DNA of 5,641 nt. Source: Flavobacteriales bacterium (GTDB lineage Bacteria; Bacteroidota; Bacteroidia; Flavobacteriales_E; Vicingaceae). The notes beneath the pieces were generated by a model. The model saw only the letters and a list, made by a program, of their open reading frames with translations, was not told where the DNA came from and did not search any database. Made by a program: the position numbers and the translations under genes. Location of the stretch: assembly GCA_002402165.1 (NCBI GenBank), contig NVVI01000015.1, forward strand, positions 39,330-44,970, read 5' to 3'. Of this stretch, positions 1 through 5,641 are shown piece after piece; within the stretch, counting starts at the first letter, position 1; the number at the start of each line of letters is the position of its first letter.

Positions 1-2370
1 ACAGGTATCGTACATATTGCCCCAACTTTTGGTCAGGATGATGCTCAAGTAGCTAAAGAAGCAGGTATTCCTGCAATGTTAGTAAAAGATGATAACGGAA
101 ACTTAGTTCCCCTGGTAGATTTACAAGGAAGATTCAGACCAGAAATGGGAGAGTTTGCTGGGATGTATGTAAAGAATGAATATTACAATGAGGGAGAAGC
201 TCCAGAAAGATCTGCTGATGTTCAAATTGCTATCAAATTAAAAGAAGAAAATAAAGCATTTAATGTTTCAAAATACGAGCACAGTTACCCACATTGTTGG
301 AGAACTGATAAACCAATATTATATTACCCTTTAGATTCATGGTTCATTAAATCTACTGCCGTAAAAGACAGAATGATAGCCCTAAACAAAACGATTAACT
401 GGAAACCAGCAAGTACAGGAACAGGTCGGTTTGGTAATTGGTTAGAGAACTTAAACGATTGGAATTTATCACGTTCACGTTATTGGGGTATTCCAATTCC
501 GATATGGAGAACAGAAGAAGGAGATGAGGAAATTTGTATTTCCTCTGTTGAAGAATTAAAATCTGAGGTAGAAAAATCTATTGCTGCTGGTTTAATGACA
601 GAAAGCCCTTTGGCGGATTTTGTTGTTGGAGACATGAGCAAAGAAAACTATGATACGTTTGATTTGCATAAGAACTATGTAGATGATATTACCCTAGTTT
701 CTGCATCTGGTAAACCAATGAAACGAGAAGCAGACTTAATTGATGTGTGGTTCGATTCAGGTTCTATGCCTTATGCACAATATCACTACCCATTTGAAAA
801 TAAGGAACTTATTGATTCTCCCCTTCGGGGAGATGCCGAAGGTAGAGGGGCTTTCCCTGCTGATTTTATTGCTGAAGGAGTAGACCAAACAAGAGGTTGG
901 TTCTTTACTTTGCATGCTATTAGTTCAATGGTTTTTGATTCTGTAGCATACAAAAATGTAGTATCTAATGGTTTAGTGTTGGATAAGAATGGCGTTAAAA
1001 TGAGTAAACGTTTAGGTAATGCTGCCGATCCTTTTGAAACATTAGGAAAGTATGGTGCAGATGCTACTCGTTGGTATATGATTACTAATGCTCAACCTTG
1101 GGACAATCTAAAATTTGATTTAGACGGAATAACAGAAGTTCAACGTAAGTTTTTCGGAACACTATACAATACTTATGGTTTCTTTGCTTTGTATGCCAAT
1201 TTAGATGGGTTTACTTATGCTGAAGACGAGGTAGAAATATCAGAAAGACCAGAAATTGACCGTTGGATAATCTCAAAGTTAAATTCATTAATTAATACGG
1301 TTGATGGATTTTATGGAGATTATGAGCCAACAAAAGCTGGACGAGCAATTCAAGATTTTGTTAATGATGAATTGAGTAACTGGTATGTTCGTTTGTGTAG
1401 AAGGCGTTTTTGGAAAGGAGAATACTCCCAAGATAAAATAGCAGCTTATCAAACGCTTTATAAATGTTTAGGAGTGGTAGCGCAACTATCATCATCTATT
1501 GCACCATTCTATATGGATCAATTGTATTCTGATTTAATAGCAGTGAGCGGAAAAGGAAATAAAACTTCGGTTCATTTATCTGATTTTCCAGTTGCTAACG
1601 AAAGCGTAATTGATACTGATTTAGAAGAAAGAATGGCAATTGCTCAAAAAGTTTCTTCAATGGTGTTAAGCTTAAGAAAGAAAGAAAGAATTAAAGTTAG
1701 ACAACCATTACAAAAAATAATGGTGCCGATTTTAGATGATAAATTTAAACGTCAGATAGAAGAAGTAGAAGACTTAATACTTTCGGAAACCAATGTAAAG
1801 GAGTTAGAATATTTAACGGATACAACTGGAGTTTTAGTGAAAAATATTAAACCTAACTTTAAAACATTAGGTCCTAAGTATGGTAAAATAATGAAGCAAA
1901 TTGCTACTGAGGTAAACCAATTTGGTGCTGATGAAATTGCTGAATTAGAAAGTAATGGTTCCAAAAACATAACAATTGATGGACAAGATGTGGTGTTGGA
2001 ATTGACTGATGTTGAGATTTCAACACAAGATATTCCAGGGTGGTTAGTTCAAACTGAAGGAGGCCTAACCGTTGCGTTAGACATTACTTTATCTGATGAA
2101 TTAAAAGAAGAAGGAATGGCTAGGGAATTTGTAAATCGTATTCAAAACCTTAGGAAAGAAAGCGGTTTAGAGGTAACCGATAAAATTCATCTTAAAATCT
2201 TAAAACACAAAGAAATAAATCAAGCAATTAATAATAATAAAAACTATATTTGCTCGGAAACTTTAGCAGGGAAACTTGATTTGGTTGATGAAATGAAACA
2301 AAATGATGGAATTACAGTAGAATTGGAAGATGAGGTAAGTACAGTAATTTCAATTACAAAATTGAATTAA
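1..2370 (+). CDS. ileS: Isoleucyl-tRNA synthetase, 3' part (5' end outside window)
   Basis: Cytoplasmic class I synthetase that charges tRNA-Ile with isoleucine. The frame is open from base 1, so the gene starts upstream; 789 codons are visible. By eye-alignment to E. coli IleRS, the first codons are the end of the CP1 editing domain (TGIVHIAP, then FGQDD; H5 and D14 match the editing residues His333 and Asp342). Next come SRSRYWGIP (codons 157-165), DVWFDSGS (248-255) and the signature loop KMSKR (333-337, bases 997-1011). The helical anticodon-binding domain starts near codon 400 and a long C-terminal region follows. The HIGH motif lies upstream. The signature is KMSKR rather than KMSKS and the C-terminus has no cysteine cluster for zinc; both resemble the eukaryote-like (type 2) form. 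Codons 273-283 are an odd GC-rich insertion, annotated separately. The stop is TAA, 12 bases before the DksA-like gene, so co-transcription is likely. Identity is very secure; the type assignment is inference. Confidence 0.98.
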   Translation, partial: TGIVHIAPTFGQDDAQVAKEAGIPAMLVKDDNGNLVPLVDLQGRFRPEMGEFAGMYVKNEYYNEGEAPERSADVQIAIKLKEENKAFNVSKYEHSYPHCWRTDKPILYYPLDSWFIKSTAVKDRMIALNKTINWKPASTGTGRFGNWLENLNDWNLSRSRYWGIPIPIWRTEEGDEEICISSVEELKSEVEKSIAAGLMTESPLADFVVGDMSKENYDTFDLHKNYVDDITLVSASGKPMKREADLIDVWFDSGSMPYAQYHYPFENKELIDSPLRGDAEGRGAFPADFIAEGVDQTRGWFFTLHAISSMVFDSVAYKNVVSNGLVLDKNGVKMSKRLGNAADPFETLGKYGADATRWYMITNAQPWDNLKFDLDGITEVQRKFFGTLYNTYGFFALYANLDGFTYAEDEVEISERPEIDRWIISKLNSLINTVDGFYGDYEPTKAGRAIQDFVNDELSNWYVRLCRRRFWKGEYSQDKIAAYQTLYKCLGVVAQLSSSIAPFYMDQLYSDLIAVSGKGNKTSVHLSDFPVANESVIDTDLEERMAIAQKVSSMVLSLRKKERIKVRQPLQKIMVPILDDKFKRQIEEVEDLILSETNVKELEYLTDTTGVLVKNIKPNFKTLGPKYGKIMKQIATEVNQFGADEIAELESNGSKNITIDGQDVVLELTDVEISTQDIPGWLVQTEGGLTVALDITLSDELKEEGMAREFVNRIQNLRKESGLEVTDKIHLKILKHKEINQAINNNKNYICSETLAGKLDLVDEMKQNDGITVELEDEVSTVISITKLN
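817..850 (+). repeat. GC-rich palindromic element inserted in frame in ileS
   Basis: This stretch is 22/34 G+C inside a strongly AT-rich gene. It contains two overlapping, mutually exclusive perfect 7-bp inverted repeats: TCTCCCC (817-823) with GGGGAGA (827-833), and CCTTCGG (822-828) with CCGAAGG (836-842). A GGGG run at 847-850 can also pair with CCCC at 820-823. It encodes SPLRGDAEGRG (codons 273-283), between the conserved blocks HYPFEN and FPADFIAEG, where I expect only a few residues in related IleRS proteins. The composition, palindromes and low-complexity peptide suggest a small dispersed palindromic repeat that landed in frame. No second copy occurs in this window, so the repeat status is inferred. 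Confidence 0.6.
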
Positions 2371-2382
2371 AAATAAAATACA

Positions 2383-2757
2383 ATGGCAGAACTAAGATAT
2401 TCAGATAAAGACTTAAAAGAATTTAAAGCATTAATAGAAAGTAAAATTGAGGTAGCATCAAAAGATTTAGAGGGGTTACGAGGTTCGTTATCGCATAAAG
2501 ATGATAATGGGACAGATGATACAGCTCATTCATTTAAAATGATGGAAGAAGGAGCTGCAACACTCTCTAGAGAAGAAGTTTCTCAATTAGCTGGAAGACA
2601 AGAAAAATTCTTAAAACATTTGCATAACGCATTGATAAGAATTTCTAACAAATCTTATGGTGTGTGTAGAGTAACAGGGAAATTAATCCAAAAAGAAAGA
2701 TTAAGAGCTGTGCCTCATGCAACATTAAGCATTGAAGCAAAACAGGCTCAAGGTTAA
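2383..2757 (+). CDS. TraR/DksA-family regulator with degenerate zinc finger
   Basis: 124-residue member of the DksA/TraR family, whose proteins bind the RNA polymerase secondary channel and, in proteobacteria, act with ppGpp. Residues 8-40 and 55-90 look like the two charged helices of the coiled coil, joined by a tip segment NGTDDTA (42-49 region). E. coli DksA has DxxDxA there; here the second Asp and the Ala are kept (D47, A49) and the first Asp is Gly. The C-terminal globular part has the family pattern YGVCRVTGKLI, then RLRAVPHATLSIEAK, but only one of the four zinc cysteines remains: C95, T98, S116, A119. A structural zinc is therefore unlikely; this degenerate form is, to my knowledge, normal in Bacteroidota. 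The ATG is 12 bases after the ileS stop with an A-rich leader, implying one transcript. The gene ends in tandem stops (TAA TGA) before a hairpin and terminator. Such proteins are sometimes mislabelled as DnaK or zinc-finger proteins. Family secure; exact role not. Confidence 0.92.
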   Translation: MAELRYSDKDLKEFKALIESKIEVASKDLEGLRGSLSHKDDNGTDDTAHSFKMMEEGAATLSREEVSQLAGRQEKFLKHLHNALIRISNKSYGVCRVTGKLIQKERLRAVPHATLSIEAKQAQG

Positions 2758-2762
2758 TGAAA

Positions 2763-2789
2763 CTTTGTTTTGATTTTATCAAAATGAAG
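2763..2789 (+). other. AT-rich hairpin in the 3' UTR of the DksA-like gene
   Basis: An 11-bp uninterrupted stem (2763-2773 with 2779-2789, including two G-U pairs) closes a 5-base loop, TTTTA. It starts 5 bases after the TAA stop and precedes the GC-rich terminator by 10 bases. It could protect the mRNA 3' end or help termination; it could also be a chance AT-rich foldback. Confidence 0.45.
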
Positions 2790-2799
2790 AGTTGAATTA

Positions 2800-2827
2800 A
2801 TCCCGCTGAAAAGCGGGATCTTTTTTT
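2800..2827 (+). terminator. Rho-independent terminator after ileS and the DksA-like gene
   Basis: A perfect 8-bp stem, ATCCCGCT (2800-2807) with AGCGGGAT (2812-2819), is capped by a GAAA tetraloop. One C and a run of seven T follow. It should end the transcript carrying ileS and the DksA-like gene, separating it from lspA 45 bases downstream. Confidence 0.93.
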
Positions 2828-2872
2828 ATTTACTACCGAAAAAAAGAGTGTATTTAACGTTATTTTAATGCA

Positions 2873-3502
2873 ATGAATAAATTTCTCTCCATAATTTCTA
2901 AACCAATTGTTGTAACACTTCTTGTAATAACAGCAGATCAATGGTTAAAAATATGGGTAAAAACTAATATGTATTTGAGTCAAGAATTTCCTGTTATTGG
3001 AAATTGGTTTTACATCCATTTTACTGAAAATAAAGGAATGGCTTTTGGGATGGAATTTGGAGGAGATTGGGGCAAGTTAGCGTTAAGTTTATTTAGAATA
3101 GTAGCTGTTTGTGGTATTGGTTATTACTTGTTTAAAGTATTGCCCAAAGACGCTCATAAAGGGTTGAAAATTAGTGTCGCGTTAATTTTTGCAGGAGCTA
3201 TAGGTAATATTTTAGATAGTGCCTTTTATGGAATTGTTTTTAATGAAAGTTTTAATCAAATAGCAATGTTTTTACCTAAAGAAGGTGGGTATGCTTCATT
3301 TCTTCATGGTTGGGTAGTAGATATGTTTTGGTTTCCTTTGCTTGAGGGTAACTTTCCAAATTGGCTACCATTTTGGGGTGGGGAACATTTCTTATTTTTC
3401 AGACCAGTTTTTAACATTGCAGATGCCTCTATTTCAACAGGAATAGGGCTTGTTTTTACCTTTAATAAAAGATTTTTTCAAAAGAAAGAAAAAGAGGAGT
3501 AA
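2873..3502 (+). CDS. lspA: Lipoprotein signal peptidase (signal peptidase II)
   Basis: Inner-membrane aspartyl protease that removes the signal peptide from diacylglyceryl-modified prolipoproteins, following Lgt in lipoprotein maturation. All family blocks are present in order: TADQWLK (residues 20-26, conserved D22), NWFYIHFTENKGMAFG (44-59, conserved N53 and GMAFG), GAIGNILDS with catalytic D115, and FNIADAS with catalytic D184. Four membrane segments fit at about 9-28, 69-88, 97-118 and 180-198, with a lysine-rich cytoplasmic tail. At 209 residues it is longer than the E. coli enzyme (about 164). The extra length is mostly between the two catalytic Asp residues (about 120-172), a loop rich in Phe, Trp and Gly that includes HGWVVDMFWFP; longer forms are usual in Bacteroidota. 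The ATG at 2873 gives a compact N-terminus before the first helix. An out-of-frame ATG at 2868 opens only a two-codon reading frame. I see no strong promoter in 2828-2872 and no hairpin terminator after the stop. Confidence 0.97.
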   Translation: MNKFLSIISKPIVVTLLVITADQWLKIWVKTNMYLSQEFPVIGNWFYIHFTENKGMAFGMEFGGDWGKLALSLFRIVAVCGIGYYLFKVLPKDAHKGLKISVALIFAGAIGNILDSAFYGIVFNESFNQIAMFLPKEGGYASFLHGWVVDMFWFPLLEGNFPNWLPFWGGEHFLFFRPVFNIADASISTGIGLVFTFNKRFFQKKEKEE

Positions 3503-3504
3503 AA

Positions 3505-3556
3505 TAATGCCTTTTTTACGAAACTTTTATATTTATCATACGTAAATTAAGCATTA
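3505..3556. repeat. Imperfect dyad spanning the lspA to secreted-protein gap
   Basis: Nested inverted repeats share one centre (3530.5): TAATGC (3505-3510) with GCATTA (3551-3556), and TTTACG (3515-3520) with CGTAAA (3541-3546). In the 16-base arms, 13 positions pair, around a 20-base centre holding the promoter-like box. No T-run follows on either strand, so it is not a standard terminator. It may be an operator or a structured leader, or chance in AT-rich DNA. Confidence 0.4.
3528..3535 (+). promoter_or_regulatory. Weak -7-like box before the secreted-protein gene
   Basis: TATATTTA matches the Bacteroidota -7 consensus TAnnTTTG in all defined bases but the last. It sits 41 bases before the ATG at 3577. 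I see no TTTG at the expected -33 spacing. It is the best candidate in the gap, and the leader has no Shine-Dalgarno sequence, only the A-rich stretch usual in this phylum. Confidence 0.35.
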
Positions 3557-3576
3557 CCTACTAAAAAATCAAAAAT

Positions 3577-5085
3577 ATGAAAAAAGTATTTACTACATTT
3601 TTATCTTTACTTATTGTTGGAGCTATTGCTAACGGGCAAGGGAATTCAATTAAACAAAAAAGTGCTCAAGAATTTTTAAATTCTAAAAACAGCACTATTA
3701 CTACTATTCCATATAGTGTTTCTGTAGTAAATAGTAAAATGACTACCACTTGTATAGATACAATACTTTACCCTCAATCAAAAACAACAGGATTAGAAGT
3801 AGATACGATGTATTTTGGTTATGTAGAAGGTGTTGCAGAAGCTTATTATTTAACTAGCAACGGTTTTGTGCATGGTGTAAGAGCTTATATCTTACTCGAT
3901 ACCAATTCAACTTCCGGAGATGTTTCATCTCTAAATATGTTAATGAAAATATCAAATATAGATGCCTTAAAGCGACCAACAACTTTAATTGACTCTGCTT
4001 TTATTACAGTCAATGATATTGGACAGCAAGAACAAACATTTATGTTTACCAACCCCGTACCTGTTTCAGGAGATTTTACAGTTTCAATTGAATTAGATCC
4101 CGCTATACCTTTGAGGGGTGCTTGGTATGTTACCAATAGCTCAGTTAATGCTGATGGCAATGATGAGCAACTTGCAGCTACTTTATACGCTGGGATTTGG
4201 TATAATTTTCAAGGACAATTTACGCCACCTTGGGACATTGACCATTTAGTTGCTCCTATTTTTGAGACAGATGTTACTGCAAGTTTTACAGAAGATACTT
4301 TGAATTTATGTTTAGGGCAATCCGTAACGTTTACCAATACTTCGAGTTTAAATATGGATTCAATGTTTAACCAAATGACTGGACCAGCCTATACTTGGAA
4401 TTATGATGATGGTACTGGAACTTATAACCATACTGACACTACATATACATATGGTTCTCCAGGGGTTTATCGTCCTACACTTTATGCAAATTATTATGGA
4501 TATACTGTAACTTGTACTGATTCAATAACCTATACAACTGTCCCTAACGTTTATATTTTGGTAGCAGATACTATAGCAATAGCTAATTTTGGATGGACAG
4601 ATATGGGTGGAGGAACTTATCAACTTTCCGATTCTTCAATTGTAAGTGGAAGTGGTTCTTATAGCTGGACTTTTCAAGGCGGAACACCATCTACATCAAG
4701 TTTGTCTAATCCAACAGTAACCTTTGCTACTCCTGGAAATTATGAAGTTTGTTTAACTGTAATGGATTCAACAGGATGTGCTATGGATATGTTTTGTGAC
4801 TCAATATCTTTTACTGTAGGTATTGATGACTTTTACGCTGCAGATTATGTTAAAGTATATCCAATACCAGCTAATAAGCATTTTAATGTATCTGTACCTT
4901 CTAACTATTTTGGCGGAAAAATTATTTTAACAGATATTGTAGGAAAAACACTAAAATCGATTGATATTGGAGTTCAAGAAACAATAGAGATAAGTACCAG
5001 TGAGATAGCTTCTGGGATTTATTTTGTTTCAATTGATTATGAAAATGAACGTGTCTTTACACGTAGGATTATAATTGATAAATAG
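3577..5085 (+). CDS. Secreted PKD-domain protein with T9SS type A sorting domain
   Basis: 502-residue exported protein of unknown specific function. Residues 1-20 are a signal peptide (MKK, hydrophobic core, likely cleavage near AIANG/Q), giving Sec export to the periplasm. Residues about 60-232 form a beta-rich, Thr/Asp-rich region, possibly a jelly-roll-like module found in secreted Bacteroidota proteins; I cannot name it with confidence. Two PKD-like Ig folds follow: about 235-325 (YTWNYDDGTG, then TYGSPGVYRPTLYA) and about 336-414 (YSWTFQGGTP, then VTFATPGNYEVCLTV). Residues 424-502 are a T9SS type A sorting domain: VKVYPIPAN (425-433), LTDIVGKTL (451-459), and SGIYFVSI before the Lys-ending tail. 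Known cargo of this type cross the outer membrane through T9SS, lose the domain, and are released or anchored on the surface. No catalytic motif is visible, so adhesion or ligand binding is more likely than enzymatic activity (inference). It appears to be its own transcription unit, with a terminator 20 bases after the stop. Confidence 0.92.
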   Translation: MKKVFTTFLSLLIVGAIANGQGNSIKQKSAQEFLNSKNSTITTIPYSVSVVNSKMTTTCIDTILYPQSKTTGLEVDTMYFGYVEGVAEAYYLTSNGFVHGVRAYILLDTNSTSGDVSSLNMLMKISNIDALKRPTTLIDSAFITVNDIGQQEQTFMFTNPVPVSGDFTVSIELDPAIPLRGAWYVTNSSVNADGNDEQLAATLYAGIWYNFQGQFTPPWDIDHLVAPIFETDVTASFTEDTLNLCLGQSVTFTNTSSLNMDSMFNQMTGPAYTWNYDDGTGTYNHTDTTYTYGSPGVYRPTLYANYYGYTVTCTDSITYTTVPNVYILVADTIAIANFGWTDMGGGTYQLSDSSIVSGSGSYSWTFQGGTPSTSSLSNPTVTFATPGNYEVCLTVMDSTGCAMDMFCDSISFTVGIDDFYAADYVKVYPIPANKHFNVSVPSNYFGGKIILTDIVGKTLKSIDIGVQETIEISTSEIASGIYFVSIDYENERVFTRRIIIDK

Positions 5086-5105
5086 ATTACTTGATTATAT
5101 TAACG

Positions 5106-5139
5106 AGTCCTTTTGAGAAATTGAAAGGACTTTTTTTTT
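5106..5139 (+). terminator. Rho-independent terminator after the secreted-protein gene
   Basis: A perfect 8-bp stem, AGTCCTTT (5106-5113) with AAAGGACT (5124-5131), extends by two G-U pairs and one A-U pair to 11 bp closing a GAAA tetraloop (5117-5120). A run of nine T (5131-5139) follows. It isolates gltX from upstream transcription. Confidence 0.93.
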
Positions 5140-5153
5140 GTAGTAGATTCAAC

Positions 5154-5161
5154 TATCTTTG
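5154..5161 (+). promoter_or_regulatory. gltX promoter, Bacteroidota -7 box
   Basis: TATCTTTG matches the consensus TAnnTTTG exactly and lies 18 bases before the gltX ATG, between a strong terminator and the start codon. The -33 position, about 19 bases upstream, falls within the terminator T-run (about 5131-5134, TTTT rather than TTTG). The predicted leader is only about 10-15 bases, AT-rich and without a Shine-Dalgarno sequence. Confidence 0.75.
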
Positions 5162-5179
5162 CAACCTTAATACATTTAA

Positions 5180-5641
<462 letters not shown>

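Noticed and set aside
1752..1970. 72-codon minus-strand open frame inside ileS
   Set aside because: It lies entirely within conserved ileS coding sequence on the opposite strand, resembles no family I know, and has no promoter or leader context; it is a shadow frame.
2245..2252. TATATTTG inside ileS, a perfect -7-type box 131 bases before the DksA-like gene
   Set aside because: No -33 element is seen at suitable spacing, and a few such matches are expected by chance per strand in AT-rich DNA of this length. A similar match, TAATTTTG at 4584-4591, lies in the middle of a coding region.
2828..2872. Promoter for lspA in the gap after the terminator
   Set aside because: lspA probably has its own promoter because a terminator precedes it, but I found only poor matches to TAnnTTTG here (for example TATTTTAA at 2861-2868), so I do not annotate one.
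2868..2876. Two-codon upstream frame (ATG CAA TGA) overlapping the lspA start
   Set aside because: It is far too short to support a claim of translational control, and nothing else suggests a leader peptide.
2645..2941. 98-codon minus-strand open frame across the DksA-like 3' end, terminator and lspA start
   Set aside because: It overlaps two well-supported genes and a terminator, and its hydrophobic translation is what antisense AT-rich DNA gives.
3885..4160. 91-codon minus-strand open frame inside the secreted-protein gene
   Set aside because: It is a shadow of the beta-rich coding region, with no recognisable motif.
5049..5064. Small hairpin ACGTGT/ACACGT with a 4-base loop near the end of the secreted-protein gene
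   Set aside because: It is only 6 bp, inside coding sequence for conserved sorting-domain residues, and has no T-run; chance is sufficient.

Overview
The window comes from an AT-rich member of the Bacteroidota, most likely a flavobacterium-like lineage. Four things point there: a perfect TAnnTTTG-type promoter box before gltX, A-rich leaders without Shine-Dalgarno sequences, a secreted protein with a type IX secretion (T9SS) C-terminal sorting domain, and a DksA-like protein with the degenerate zinc finger seen in this phylum. All genes are on the plus strand, and both ends of the window cut through an aminoacyl-tRNA synthetase gene.

Layout: bases 1-2370 are the 3' two-thirds of ileS (isoleucyl-tRNA synthetase). 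Twelve bases later comes a small TraR/DksA-family gene (2383-2757), probably in the same transcript. It is followed by an AT-rich hairpin and a strong intrinsic terminator (2800-2827). lspA (2873-3502) encodes lipoprotein signal peptidase. A 74-bp gap contains an imperfect dyad centred on a weak promoter-like box. A 502-residue secreted protein follows (3577-5085): signal peptide, a beta-rich N-terminal region, two PKD-like domains and a T9SS sorting domain. It ends at a second strong terminator (5106-5139). The gltX promoter starts right after that, and the first 154 codons of gltX (glutamyl-tRNA synthetase) run off the window end.

The genes are mainly housekeeping: two tRNA-charging enzymes, a likely RNA-polymerase-binding regulator, and the peptidase that matures lipoproteins. 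The secreted PKD/T9SS protein has no obvious functional link to its neighbours and looks like a separate transcription unit placed between lspA and gltX.

I see no transposase, CRISPR array, tRNA, rRNA or evident new multi-gene system. The most striking anomaly is a short GC-rich palindromic element (about 817-850) embedded in frame in the catalytic part of ileS. It adds roughly ten residues to an otherwise highly conserved enzyme and looks like a mobile or repetitive palindrome tolerated inside a coding sequence.
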